Positions 1-8,336 of a stretch of DNA of 64,000 bases are shown one piece after another. The translations under genes and the position numbers were made by a program. Below the pieces are notes generated by a model. The model saw nothing but the letters and a program-made list of their open reading frames with translations, did no database searches and was not told the DNA's origin. This DNA is from Mycobacterium sp. 852002-51057_SCH5723018 (GTDB taxonomy: Bacteria; Actinomycetota; Actinomycetes; Mycobacteriales; Mycobacteriaceae). Every line of letters starts with the position of its first letter. Position 1 is the stretch's first letter. The DNA is taken from assembly GCF_001667035.1 (NCBI RefSeq), contig NZ_LZIR01000070.1, positions 248,001 to 312,000 on the forward strand. The letters run 5' to 3'.

Positions 1-212
1 TTCGACGAGTCCGCGTTGTAGGCCGCCTGGCTGGGCGGGTCGGTGTTCATGTACTGCACGGTGGCAGTCAGATTGTTTTGGCTGGTGATCGTGTAGGTCA
101 CCTGGTGGCCGGCCGGATCCGCATGTGAGGTCGCGGGTGTGACGGCCACCACCGAGGCTGCCGCAAACGTCGCCAGCGCGACCATCTTGGTCACATTTCG
201 CACGTTCGTCAT
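1..212 (-). CDS. Small secreted protein, Rv2576c-like (3' end outside window)
   Basis: Only the N-terminal 70 codons are present; the gene runs off the left edge. The ATG at 210-212 opens a typical Sec signal peptide: basic residues, a hydrophobic stretch (MVALATFAAASVVAV) and a likely cleavage site after SHA, before DPAGHQV. The mature start resembles small exported mycobacterial proteins of the Rv2576c type. Function is unknown. It is divergent from the phosphatase gene at 261, the same arrangement as Rv2576c/Rv2577 in M. tuberculosis. Confidence 0.75.
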   Translation of the reverse strand, partial: MTNVRNVTKMVALATFAAASVVAVTPATSHADPAGHQVTYTITSQNNLTATVQYMNTDPPSQAAYNADSS

Positions 213-223
213 ATCGGAAACGC

Positions 224-250
224 TACCGGATCCGTTACCTGGTTCCGGTA
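224..250. promoter_or_regulatory. Inverted repeat in divergent promoter region
   Basis: TACCGGA (224-230) and TCCGGTA (244-250) form a perfect 7-bp inverted repeat with a 13-nt spacer. It lies in the 48-bp gap between two divergent secreted-protein genes, so it could be an operator acting on both. No cognate regulator is adjacent. Confidence 0.35.
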
Positions 251-260
251 TGAAGCAGGC

Positions 261-1829
261 ATGAGCGACGATCCCGCCGACGGCATCAGCCGCCGCACGT
301 TGTTGACGACGAGCGCCGTCTCGGCGGCCCTCGGGGCGGGAATCGGGGGCGGGGCGGTGCTGGTGTGGTCGCATCCCCGAGCGCCCGCGTTGTGGTACCG
401 GCCGGACCGCAACGGCGCGCCGCCGGTGACCGGTCTGCATCTGCAATTCGGCGAGAACGCCGCCACCGAGGTGGTGGTGTCGTGGCACACCACCGAGGCC
501 GTGCGCAATCCGCGCGTCATGCTGGGCACTCCCGCGTCCGGCTACGGGCGTACCGTCGCCGCCGAGACTCGCACCTATCGGGACGCCAAGTCCAGCACCG
601 AGGTTCGGGTAAACCACGCCCGGCTAACCGGCCTGACCCCGGACACCGACTACGTGTACGCCGCGGTGCACGACGGCGCCGAACCCGAGCAGGGAACGGT
701 GCGGACCGCGCCGTCGGGACGAAAGCCGCTGCGCTTCACCAGCTTCGGCGACCAGTCGACGCCCACGCTGGCCAGGTTGCCCGACGGCGGCTATGCCACC
801 GACAACATCGGATCACCCGCGGCCGCCGACACCACGATGGCGATCGAACGCCTCGGTCCGCTGTTCAACCTGGTCAACGGCGACCTGTGCTACGCCAACC
901 TGGCGCAGGACCGGATCCGCACCTGGTCGAATTGGTTTGAGAACAACACGCGCTCGGCGCGGTACCGGCCGTGGATGCCGGCGGCGGGAAACCACGAGAA
1001 CGAATTGGGCAACGGCCCAATCGGTTACGCCGCCTATCAGGCGTACTTCTCGGTGCCGGACTCGGGATCCGGGCCGGAGACCCGCGGGCTGTGGTACTCG
1101 TTCACCGCCGGCTCGGTGCGGGTGATCAGCCTCAACAACGACGACGTCGCCTTCCAGGACGGCGGTAACTTCTACGTGCACGGCTATTCGGGCGGGGAGC
1201 AAAAGCGTTGGCTGGCGGAGGAACTCGCCGCCGCCCGGCGCAACGCGGACGTCGATTGGATCGTCGTGTGTATGCATCAGACGGCGATCTCGACCGCGGA
1301 CCGGACCAATGGCGCCGACCTGGGCATCCGTGAGGAATGGCTGCCGCTGTTCGACCAGTATCAGGTCGATCTGGTGGTGTGCGGCCACGAGCACCACTAC
1401 GAGCGGTCGCATCCGCTGCGCGGGACGCTGGGCACCGACACCCGAACGCCGATACCGGTCGACAGCCACGACGACCTCATCGACTCGACCCGGGGAACGG
1501 TGCACGTCGTCATCGGCGGCGGCGGCACCTCCTCGCCGTCCAACGGGATGTTCTTTCCCCAGCCACGGTGCCGCGTGCTCACCGGCGTCGGCGCCTTCGA
1601 CCCCGCGATCGGGCGCAAGGCGCCGATCTACGTCGTGGAGGATGCGCCGTGGTCGGCGTTTCGCGACCGCGACAACCCTTACGGCTTCGCGGCTTTCGAC
1701 GTCGACCCGGGCCAGCCCGGCGGCAACACCTCGATCAAGGCAACGCATTACGCGCTGAGCGGGCCGTTCGGCGAGGTGATCGTGGTGGACCAATTCACGC
1801 TGACCAAGCCGCGCCGCGACAAGGCCTAG
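261..1829 (+). CDS. Tat-exported purple acid phosphatase-like metallophosphoesterase (Rv2577-like)
   Basis: Encodes 522 aa. The N-terminus has a twin-arginine signal (SRRTLL, Arg11-Arg12) followed by a hydrophobic Ala/Gly segment, so export by Tat is likely. A fibronectin/PAP N-terminal domain (about residues 55-150) precedes a calcineurin-like catalytic domain. Metal-ligand motifs are visible in order: GDQ (~163), GDLCYAN (~206), GNHE (~243), a CMHQ histidine, and GHEHHYER (~375). This is the dinuclear-metal ligand set of purple acid phosphatases, which hydrolyse phosphomonoesters. Length and motifs look intact. Substrate is unknown; the ATG at 261 places the twin-arginine motif correctly. 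Confidence 0.88.
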   Translation: MSDDPADGISRRTLLTTSAVSAALGAGIGGGAVLVWSHPRAPALWYRPDRNGAPPVTGLHLQFGENAATEVVVSWHTTEAVRNPRVMLGTPASGYGRTVAAETRTYRDAKSSTEVRVNHARLTGLTPDTDYVYAAVHDGAEPEQGTVRTAPSGRKPLRFTSFGDQSTPTLARLPDGGYATDNIGSPAAADTTMAIERLGPLFNLVNGDLCYANLAQDRIRTWSNWFENNTRSARYRPWMPAAGNHENELGNGPIGYAAYQAYFSVPDSGSGPETRGLWYSFTAGSVRVISLNNDDVAFQDGGNFYVHGYSGGEQKRWLAEELAAARRNADVDWIVVCMHQTAISTADRTNGADLGIREEWLPLFDQYQVDLVVCGHEHHYERSHPLRGTLGTDTRTPIPVDSHDDLIDSTRGTVHVVIGGGGTSSPSNGMFFPQPRCRVLTGVGAFDPAIGRKAPIYVVEDAPWSAFRDRDNPYGFAAFDVDPGQPGGNTSIKATHYALSGPFGEVIVVDQFTLTKPRRDKA

Positions 1830-1830
1830 C

Positions 1831-2859
1831 TCAAAACAGCGTCTGCTGAACGGGTTCGGGGGTCGCTATCGTCTCGGTGGCCCGAGGGAACGGGCGGTGA
1901 TCACCGCCCAGCCGATGCTTGGCGATCAGCGGCGCGGCGCGTTCGCGCAGCATGTCGCGGTAGCTCGGCGGTAAGTAGGCGCCGCGCCGGTACAGCTCGC
2001 GATAGCGACCGACCAGCTCGGGATGCGAGCGGGCCAGCCAGGACATGAACCAGCCGCGGGTCGAGCCGCGCAGGTGCAGGCCGAAAACCGTCACCCCCGT
2101 GGCGCCGGCCGCCGCGATCTGGCCGAGCAGCTCGTCGAGGTGCTCGACGGAGTCGGTCAGGTGCGGCAGCACCGGCGCCACCATCACGTGACAGCCCAGG
2201 CCGGCGTCACGGATCGCGGCGATGAGGCCCAGGCGCGCCTGCGGTGTCGGGGTGCCGGGCTCAACGTCCTTGTGCAGCTCAGGATCGCCCACCGCCAGCG
2301 ACACGGCGATCGATATCGGAACCTGTTGCACCGCTTGGGCGATCAGCGGCAGGTCGCGCCGCAGCAGCGTGCCTTTGGTCAGGATCGACAGCGGCGTGCC
2401 GGACCCGGCGAGGGCGCCGATGATGCCGGGCATGAGGGCGTAGCGGCCCTCGGCGCGCTGGTAGGGATCGGTGTTGGTGCCCAGCGCGACGGTCTCGCGC
2501 TGCCATGACGGCCGCTTTAGCTCGCGGCGGAGGACTTCGGCGACATTGGTCTTGACCACGACCTGGGTGTCGAAGTCGGTGCCGCAGTCGAAGTCCAGGT
2601 ATTCGTGCGTGGGGCGCGCGAAGCAGTAGCGGCACGCGTGCGAGCAGCCGCGGTAGCCGTTGACCGTGTACCGAAACGGCAGCGCGGAGGCGTTGGGCAC
2701 CTTGTTGAGAGCCGACTTGCACAGCACCTCGTGAAAGGTGATGCCCTCGAATTGCGGCGCGCGCACGCTGCGGACGAGGCGGATGCGCTGCAGCCCGGGA
2801 AGTGCCCCGTCGTCGACGGGGCTACCGTTGACCGCGACGGCCTGGCCAGCCCAGCGCAT
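1831..2859 (-). CDS. Radical SAM protein, Rv2578c-like, SOS-regulated
   Basis: 342 aa with the start at ATG 2857-2859 (MRWAGQAV), matching my memory of Rv2578c. The radical-SAM cluster motif is CSHACRYC, a CxxxCxxC that binds the [4Fe-4S] cluster used to cleave S-adenosylmethionine. The rest resembles SplB/Rv2578c-type proteins, though a photolyase role is not shown. A perfect LexA box lies 9 nt upstream of the start codon, so induction by DNA damage is likely; Rv2578c was reported as LexA-regulated in M. tuberculosis. It converges on the phosphatase gene with a 1-nt gap. Confidence 0.85.
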   Translation of the reverse strand: MRWAGQAVAVNGSPVDDGALPGLQRIRLVRSVRAPQFEGITFHEVLCKSALNKVPNASALPFRYTVNGYRGCSHACRYCFARPTHEYLDFDCGTDFDTQVVVKTNVAEVLRRELKRPSWQRETVALGTNTDPYQRAEGRYALMPGIIGALAGSGTPLSILTKGTLLRRDLPLIAQAVQQVPISIAVSLAVGDPELHKDVEPGTPTPQARLGLIAAIRDAGLGCHVMVAPVLPHLTDSVEHLDELLGQIAAAGATGVTVFGLHLRGSTRGWFMSWLARSHPELVGRYRELYRRGAYLPPSYRDMLRERAAPLIAKHRLGGDHRPFPRATETIATPEPVQQTLF

Positions 2860-2868
2860 GTCTTCTAT

Positions 2869-2884
2869 TCGAACAACAGTTCGA
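2869..2884. promoter_or_regulatory. LexA/SOS box upstream of radical SAM gene
   Basis: TCGAACAACAGTTCGA is a perfect TCGAAC-N4-GTTCGA palindrome, the mycobacterial LexA consensus. It lies 9 nt upstream of the minus-strand start codon at 2859 and should overlap the promoter or the transcript start. Confidence 0.85.
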
Positions 2885-2910
2885 TGGGAAGTCAAGCTGG
2901 CGCCGTGGAC

Positions 2911-2943
2911 CAAAGAAAAAGGAGGAGCGCTTGGCGCTCCTTC
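2911..2943 (-). terminator. Intrinsic terminator-like hairpin reading leftward
   Basis: GGAGCGC (2924-2930) and GCGCTCC (2934-2940) pair around a TTG loop. Read on the minus strand the stem is followed by a T-rich tract (TTTTTCTTT). It would stop leftward transcripts, such as antisense readthrough from helR, before the SOS-controlled radical SAM promoter. Alternatively it may act in the helR leader. Confidence 0.5.
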
Positions 2944-2963
2944 CACTTCCAATCTATAGCGCG

Positions 2964-2989
2964 CCCCGGGGCTTGCGGCAAGCCCGGGG
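2964..2989 (+). promoter_or_regulatory. Rifamycin-associated-element-like inverted repeat upstream of helR
   Basis: GGGCTTG-CGG-CAAGCCC (2969-2985) is a perfect 7-bp inverted repeat within a longer GC palindrome (CCCC to GGGG, 2964-2989). It closely resembles, from memory, the ~19-bp RAE found before rifamycin-responsive actinobacterial genes such as rifamycin phosphotransferase and helR. A tentative promoter precedes it: TTGGCG (2931-2936), 16 nt, TCTATA (2953-2958). That would put the RAE in the early transcribed region. Confidence 0.65.
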
Positions 2990-3039
2990 TAATGACGCAA
3001 AATCGCTGCCCAGGAACAGCACTGGCGGAAAGGCGCGCG

Positions 3040-5244
3040 TTGACACGAGGGTACGAAGAGGAATTGCAGTACGAACGGAACTATGTGACCGGGCTATACG
3101 GGCGGCTCGACGCCGAGCGAATGCGGGCGAAACACAGATACCGCGCGGCGTTGCGGGGCGACGGCCGGCCGCTCGCCGATCGTGACGCCGAGGTGCGCGC
3201 GATGGCCAAAGAGGTCAAGCGGCTCGACGTGGCGGACCACGGGCTGTGCTTCGGGCGCCTGGACGCGCTTTCGGGCGAACGTTCCTACATTGGCCGCATC
3301 GGCCTGTTCGACGCGGGGAACGACTACGAGCCATTGTTGCTCGACTGGCGGGCACCCGCAGCGCGCGCGTTCTACGTCGCCACGCCGGCAAGTCCCGAGA
3401 ACATGCGCCGTCGCCGCCAGTTCCACACCCGAGGGCGGCAGGTAGTCGATTTCACCGACGAGCTGTTCGGCCGTCCCGGAGCCGTAGAGCCGGGCGACTC
3501 AGGAGATTGGGTCCTGCTGGCGGCGGTCAACGCACCGCGCGGTGAGCGAATGCGCGACATCGTGGCGACCATCCAAGCCGAACAGGACGAGATCATCCGG
3601 CTCGATCACCCCGGCGTGCTGGTGATCGAGGGCGGCCCTGGCACCGGGAAGACGGTCGTGGCACTGCATCGCGTCGCGTACCTGCTCTACACCCAGCGCG
3701 AGCGAATCGAACGGCACGGCGTGCTCGTGGTGGGTCCCAACAGGGCTTTCCTGAATCACGTGGACCGTGTGCTGCCGTCGCTGGGAGAGTCCAGCGTCGT
3801 GTTCATGACTCCCGGCGACCTCGTGCCCGGACTCCACGTCACCGCCGAGGACACCCCGGAATGCGCGCGCCTCAAGGGCTCGAGGGAGATCCTGGACGTG
3901 CTGGCGGCAGCGGTCGCCGATCGGCAGCCGTTACCCGAGCGTCCCCTGCCGATCGGACTGGCGGACGTCACGCTGCGGATTGATGCCGAGACCGCGGAGT
4001 GGGCCAGGGAGGAGGCGCGAGGAAGCGGGTTGCCACACAACGAGGCCCGCGCGGTGTTCAGCGAGATCGTCACGTGGGTCCTCACGGAGCGGGCGATAGC
4101 CCGGATTGGCCGGGGCTGGCTGAGCCGCGAGGACCGCGAAGCATGGGAGCGGGTCAGGGCGGACCTGATCGCGGAGCTTGCGGACAACGACCAGTTCAAA
4201 GCCGCGCTCGACGAACTCTGGCCGGTGCTGACGCCGGAAACGCTGCTGGCACAGCTCTACACGTCCCGGGAGCGGCTGCGCGCGACGGGCGCCGACCCGG
4301 CGCTGTGGCGCGCCGACGGCGAGGCCTGGACGGTGTCGGATGTGCCGCTGCTGGACGAACTGGTCGACCTGCTGGGCCGCGACAAACCCGCCGACCGGAC
4401 CGCCGAGCGGGAACGCGAGGCCGAGGCCGAGTACGCCGCCGGCGTGCTGGACATGATGATCGGCCGCGAGGACCTGATGGACGACGAGGACCACCTGCTC
4501 GCCCAGGACATGCTGTACGCCGAGGACTTGGCAGATCGGTTCCTCGAGCGCGACACCCGAGAACTCGCCGAACGCGCCGCCGCGGACCGCGACTGGACCT
4601 ACCGCCACGTCGTGGTCGACGAGGCCCAAGAACTGTCCGAAATGGACTGGCGGGTGTTGATGCGGCGCTGCCCCGGACGATCCTTCACGGTCGTCGGCGA
4701 TCTCGCCCAACGCCGGTCGGTGGCCGGAGCGACGTCGTGGGCCGCGATGCTGGAGCCGTACGTGCCCGGCCGTTGGGTCTACCGGTCGCTGTCGCTGAAC
4801 TATCGCACCCCGGCGGAGATCATGACCGTCGCGGCGGCGCTGCTCGCCGAATTCGCGCCCGAGGTCCAGCCGCCGGAGTCGGTCCGCGCGTGCGGGGTCC
4901 AGCCATGGTCCAGGCGGGTTTCGGACGACGAATTGCCCTCTGCCATCGAGGAATTCGTCCGAGCTGAGGCCGGCCGCGAAGGCACCAGCGTGGTGATCGG
5001 GCCGCCGGGTGTGCCGGGCGCGGTGCTCGCGTCGGAGACGAAGGGCCTGGAGTTCGACGCCGTCCTCGTGGTGGAGCCGCAACGGATTCTCGACGACGGC
5101 CCACGCGGCGCGGCCGAGCTGTACGTGGCCCTTACCCGCGCCACCCAGCGCCTCGGCGTCCTGCACCGGGACCCGCTCCCGCAGGCCCTCGCCGGCCTCG
5201 CCGAATCCGGAACGCCCGGGAATCGACCGTCGGCACGACGATGA
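3040..5244 (+). CDS. helR: HelR-like RNA polymerase recycling ATPase (UvrD/HelD superfamily)
   Basis: 734 aa from a TTG start (3040-3042) preceded by a purine-rich GGCGGAAAGG at 7 nt; an in-frame ATG at 2992 is the alternative. The N-terminal arm (YEEELQYERNYVTGLYGRLD) precedes split superfamily-1 helicase motifs: Walker A GGPGTGKT, DEAQE, GDLAQRRS, NYRTPAE, TKGLEFD and the motif VI segment YVALTRATQR. An acidic stretch near residues 475-495 (REDLMDDEDHLL) resembles the loop HelR inserts into the polymerase cleft. HelR enzymes remove rifamycin-stalled RNA polymerase from DNA and confer tolerance (established for M. abscessus and Streptomyces). The RAE-like repeat upstream supports HelR over a generic helicase. 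dhaA occupies this position in M. tuberculosis. Confidence 0.85.
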   Translation: MTRGYEEELQYERNYVTGLYGRLDAERMRAKHRYRAALRGDGRPLADRDAEVRAMAKEVKRLDVADHGLCFGRLDALSGERSYIGRIGLFDAGNDYEPLLLDWRAPAARAFYVATPASPENMRRRRQFHTRGRQVVDFTDELFGRPGAVEPGDSGDWVLLAAVNAPRGERMRDIVATIQAEQDEIIRLDHPGVLVIEGGPGTGKTVVALHRVAYLLYTQRERIERHGVLVVGPNRAFLNHVDRVLPSLGESSVVFMTPGDLVPGLHVTAEDTPECARLKGSREILDVLAAAVADRQPLPERPLPIGLADVTLRIDAETAEWAREEARGSGLPHNEARAVFSEIVTWVLTERAIARIGRGWLSREDREAWERVRADLIAELADNDQFKAALDELWPVLTPETLLAQLYTSRERLRATGADPALWRADGEAWTVSDVPLLDELVDLLGRDKPADRTAEREREAEAEYAAGVLDMMIGREDLMDDEDHLLAQDMLYAEDLADRFLERDTRELAERAAADRDWTYRHVVVDEAQELSEMDWRVLMRRCPGRSFTVVGDLAQRRSVAGATSWAAMLEPYVPGRWVYRSLSLNYRTPAEIMTVAAALLAEFAPEVQPPESVRACGVQPWSRRVSDDELPSAIEEFVRAEAGREGTSVVIGPPGVPGAVLASETKGLEFDAVLVVEPQRILDDGPRGAAELYVALTRATQRLGVLHRDPLPQALAGLAESGTPGNRPSARR

Positions 5245-5334
5245 CCGGGATCACGGATCCTTGGGTCGTTCGCTCCGCAGTCACGTGGCGCTTCCGGGGG
5301 CGGGACGAATTGCTGATCGACCAGGACGACCCCC

Positions 5335-5463
5335 GAGAAGCGCATCGCCGACCTCGAACGTCAGTTAGCCGCTCCGCGCAGCGCGCCAGAAGCGCTAGAA
5401 CATAGGAAGCGAGCGCGGCGCGACGCCCGTAAACGTGTCGAGGACGAAGCTGGGGTCAGATGA
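5335..5463 (+). pseudogene. Remnant of a coiled-coil/basic protein
   Basis: An open frame ending in TGA at 5461-5463 encodes EKRIADLERQLAAP followed by an Arg/Lys-rich tail (EHRKRARRDARKRVEDE). The heptad-like start and basic tail look like the end of a real protein, but no start codon or ribosome site precedes it. It sits between helR and the degenerate duplicate of the radical SAM promoter, so it is probably debris from the event that built this block. Parent family not identified. Confidence 0.3.
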
Positions 5464-5544
5464 TTCGTTAACGGTGACGGCGTGGTTAGCCCAGCGCCTA
5501 ACGCCTATTCGGACAATCGTTCGATACGAAGTCAAGTGGCGCTA
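5463..5544. repeat. Degenerate duplicate of radical SAM gene 5' region with SOS-like box
   Basis: About 80 bp here align with 2822-2903, the start and promoter of the radical SAM gene, at roughly three-quarters identity. Shared words include TAGCCCAGCGC/CAGCCCAGCGC, CTATTCG and GAAGTCAAG. The start codon is lost, but TCGGACAATCGTTCGA (5509-5524) is one base from a perfect LexA box. The two copies bracket helR as direct repeats. Confidence 0.7.
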
Positions 5545-7023
5545 GAAAGGTGGTGGGTCGTCGATGGGTGGGGCCGGGCCGGTTGGCGCGGTTCGGGCGG
5601 CCAACCGTGCGTCGCGGTTGTGGCGGCGTTCGGTGGCCACCCGCCTGGCGCGGGCTTGGGCGCGGGTGCGCCGGCGTTTGGGCATCATTGCGCTGCGCTC
5701 GGCGCAGTAATCCTGGGGTGGGTCGGCCTCGGGGCACGGCATGCCGCCCACGGCGTAACACAGGCTGGGAAACAGCAGCGCGCTGCCCGGGGTGGTGACA
5801 TAGGTGTGCCCGGCGGGGGAGGTGAGGATCAGCGTCCCGTCAGCCAGCTGCTGTTCGGCCCAGCCCAGGAAAGTTTTCACCAAATGATGGGTGCGGCAAT
5901 AACACTTGAGATTGCTCGCGTGCGTGGGCCCGCCCTGGGCAAAGGGGATGGTGTGGTCGACATCGCAATTGATGGCGGGGTGGTCGCAGCCCGGCCAGCG
6001 ACACGTCAGATCGCGGCATCGCACGAAATCGGCCAACGCCTTCGAGGGCACATAGCCCTTTTCCGGTGCGGCATCGCCGGGGTGGATCAACGGCACCGGC
6101 TTGGCCGACTTGGCGAGTTCGGCCACGAGCTCGGGTGGAATGAGCCCGTCGGCGCTCACCTTCGAGCCCGGAGCTGAGCCACCGCCATTGATGGTGGCTT
6201 GTTCGGCGATCACATGGATCACCACCGGCCCCGCCGCCGGCCGCTTTCCGGCCGCACAATCGGTGCGTCCGCAGCGGCAGCCCAGCCGATCGGCGCCGGC
6301 GGCCAGCGCACCCAGGGCATCGGCGCGGCGCTGCTCGCGGCTGCGGGGATCGTGCGCGCACACCGTGGCCGCCAACGCATCCAACCGCCGATCCAGCGCG
6401 TGGGCGTCGGGACTCAGCAGCCGACCGTTGATCTCGGCGGTGCCGTCGTGATCCGGACCGATCCAAATCTCGCGATCGCGTTGGGTCTTGGTGCGCCGGC
6501 GCACGGCATCGATATCGGCCGTGGCCACGATCTTGTCCACCTGCGCACACAATCGGCCCCGGCTCATCGACGGCCACCGCGCCACATTGGCCGCCAACTG
6601 CTCATCAACAGCCGCCAACACCTCGCCATCGACGATCAGATCGCTGCGATACACCAACGTCTGAAACATCCGATAATCAATATCCCCGGCACGAAAGACC
6701 TCAGCACTCTTGGGTAATCGCTCGCGCATCGCCCGCGCAGAGCGCACCCGCTCGGCCGCCAGCCCCTGGCCGATCCGCAACGCCGCACCCACCTCGGCGG
6801 CCACCGCCTCCATCGTGTCGATCGCCCAATCCTCGTTCTCCGAACACCGCGACAGCCGATAGGCAAACAACTCCCCGATCGCCACCAATTGCGCGGCCGC
6901 CGCCCGGTTCTCAAACCGCGCCGCCGCACCAATCCGCTCCACCAGCACCGCCGACTCCGGCGTCTTAGACGGATGACACCGCTCGACCAGCTCGTCAAAC
7001 CGCGCCCGCACATCTTCGAACAT
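5542..7023 (-). CDS. 13E12 repeat family HNH protein (DUF222-HNH)
   Basis: 493 aa from ATG 7021-7023 (MFEDVRARFDEL). The large N-terminal helical region is DUF222-like. The C-terminus has an HNH nuclease signature: CRWPGCDHP, then CDVDHTIPFAQGG and a final CRTHH. Family members are abundant and mobile-looking in mycobacteria; in M. tuberculosis REP13E12 copies carry SOS boxes and serve as phage phiRv1 attachment sites. A perfect LexA box overlaps the start codon here. An upstream in-frame GTG (7053) exists, but the family start and the box favour 7023. Biochemical function is not established. Confidence 0.85.
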   Translation of the reverse strand: MFEDVRARFDELVERCHPSKTPESAVLVERIGAAARFENRAAAAQLVAIGELFAYRLSRCSENEDWAIDTMEAVAAEVGAALRIGQGLAAERVRSARAMRERLPKSAEVFRAGDIDYRMFQTLVYRSDLIVDGEVLAAVDEQLAANVARWPSMSRGRLCAQVDKIVATADIDAVRRRTKTQRDREIWIGPDHDGTAEINGRLLSPDAHALDRRLDALAATVCAHDPRSREQRRADALGALAAGADRLGCRCGRTDCAAGKRPAAGPVVIHVIAEQATINGGGSAPGSKVSADGLIPPELVAELAKSAKPVPLIHPGDAAPEKGYVPSKALADFVRCRDLTCRWPGCDHPAINCDVDHTIPFAQGGPTHASNLKCYCRTHHLVKTFLGWAEQQLADGTLILTSPAGHTYVTTPGSALLFPSLCYAVGGMPCPEADPPQDYCAERSAMMPKRRRTRAQARARRVATERRHNRDARLAARTAPTGPAPPIDDPPPF

Positions 7024-7031
7024 GTGTTCGA
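7016..7031. promoter_or_regulatory. LexA/SOS box overlapping 13E12 start codon
   Basis: TCGAACATGTGTTCGA is a perfect TCGAAC-N4-GTTCGA palindrome. On the minus strand it contains the ATG of the 13E12 gene, so bound LexA would cover the translation start and nearby promoter. Confidence 0.8.
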
Positions 7032-7073
7032 GTATGCCACGACCCACTGACACGGCGCCTCGACCCGGGCGGG

Positions 7074-8336
7074 CTACCCGCCGAGCCGCGTGACCACCTC
7101 AGCCACAACCGAATCCAAAGCCACCGACACCTGGTCACCCGTCGCGAGGTCCTTCACCCCGACCGTCCCGGCCTCGATGTCCCGGTCACCGACCACCAAA
7201 GCGATGCGGGCGCCGGACCGGTCGGCGGCGCGCATCGCACCCTTGAGCCCGCGGTCGCCGTAGGCCATGTCGACGCGAACGCCGGCGGCGCGCAGCTGCC
7301 CGGCGAGCACCGCCAGCTGCAGCTTGGCCTGCTCGCTCAGCGGCACCCCGAACACGTCGCAACGCGTCGTCTCCCCCACGCTCTTGCCCTCGGCCCGCAG
7401 CGCCAGCAGGGTCCGGTCCACGCCGAGCCCAAAACCGATGCCGGACAGGTCTTGTCCGCCGAGCTGGCGCATCAGGCCGTCGTAGCGGCCGCCGCCGCCG
7501 ATGCCCGATTGCGCGCCGAGGCCGTCGTGCACGAACTCGAAGGTGGTCTTGGTGTAGTAATCCAGCCCGCGCACCATCCGCGGGTTGATGACATACGGGA
7601 CCGCGAGCGCGTCGAGGTGAGCCAGCACGGTGTCGAAGTGCTGCTTGGCGGCGTCGGACAGGTGGTCGAGCAGCACCGGCGCGTCGGCCGTCATAGCCCG
7701 CACCGCTGGTCGTTTGTCGTCGAGCACCCGCAGCGGGTTGATCTCGGCGCGCCTGCGCGTCTCCTCGTCCAGGTCAAGCCCAAACAGGAAGTCCTGCAAC
7801 AGTTCCCGATACTGCGGCCGGCAGCTCTCGTCGCCCAGCGAGGTGATCTCCAGCCGGAACCCGTCCAGGCCCAGCGCACGGAAGCCGGCGTCGGCGACGG
7901 CGATCACCTCGGCGTCCAGCGCCGGGTCGTCGACGCCGATCGCCTCGACACCGACCTGTTGCAGCTGGCGGTAGCGGCCGGCCTGCGGGCGCTCGTAGCG
8001 GAAAAATGGTCCCGCGTAACACAATTTGATCGGCAGCGCGCCGCGGTCCAGGCCGTGTTCGATCACCGCGCGCACCACCCCGGCGGTCCCCTCGGGCCGC
8101 AGCGTCACGGAGCGGTCGCCGCGGTCGGCGAACGTGTACATCTCTTTGGACACCACGTCGGTGGATTCGCCGACGCCGCGGGCGAACAGCGCGGTGTCCT
8201 CGAAGACGGGCAGCTCGACGTCGCCGTAGCCGGCGCGGCGGGCCGCGGCCAGCAACCCGTCGCGCACCGCGACGAACTCGGCGGAGTCCGGCGGAACGTA
8301 GTCGGGCACCCCCTTGGGAGCGACAAATTCTGTCAC
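7074..8336 (-). CDS. hisS: Histidyl-tRNA synthetase
   Basis: 420 aa, the normal length. It charges tRNA-His with histidine in the cytoplasm. Class II motifs are present: motif 2 region [16 protein letters not shown], the histidine-specific [11 protein letters not shown], and motif 3 [17 protein letters not shown]-terminal anticodon-binding domain follows. The GTG start at 8334-8336 overlaps the stop codon of the upstream glyoxalase gene (GTGA), so the two are translationally coupled. Confidence 0.96.
   Translation of the reverse strand: MTEFVAPKGVPDYVPPDSAEFVAVRDGLLAAARRAGYGDVELPVFEDTALFARGVGESTDVVSKEMYTFADRGDRSVTLRPEGTAGVVRAVIEHGLDRGALPIKLCYAGPFFRYERPQAGRYRQLQQVGVEAIGVDDPALDAEVIAVADAGFRALGLDGFRLEITSLGDESCRPQYRELLQDFLFGLDLDEETRRRAEINPLRVLDDKRPAVRAMTADAPVLLDHLSDAAKQHFDTVLAHLDALAVPYVINPRMVRGLDYYTKTTFEFVHDGLGAQSGIGGGGRYDGLMRQLGGQDLSGIGFGLGVDRTLLALRAEGKSVGETTRCDVFGVPLSEQAKLQLAVLAGQLRAAGVRVDMAYGDRGLKGAMRAADRSGARIALVVGDRDIEAGTVGVKDLATGDQVSVALDSVVAEVVTRLGG

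Noticed and set aside
2605..3039. Extending the helicase gene upstream to 2605
   Set aside because: That stretch is the antisense of the radical SAM gene and contains its promoter, the hairpin and the RAE-like repeat.
3040..5244. Defence-system helicase or UvrD DNA repair helicase
   Set aside because: The N-terminal arm, overall length, acidic loop and RAE-like repeat fit HelR better, and no nuclease or other defence gene is adjacent.
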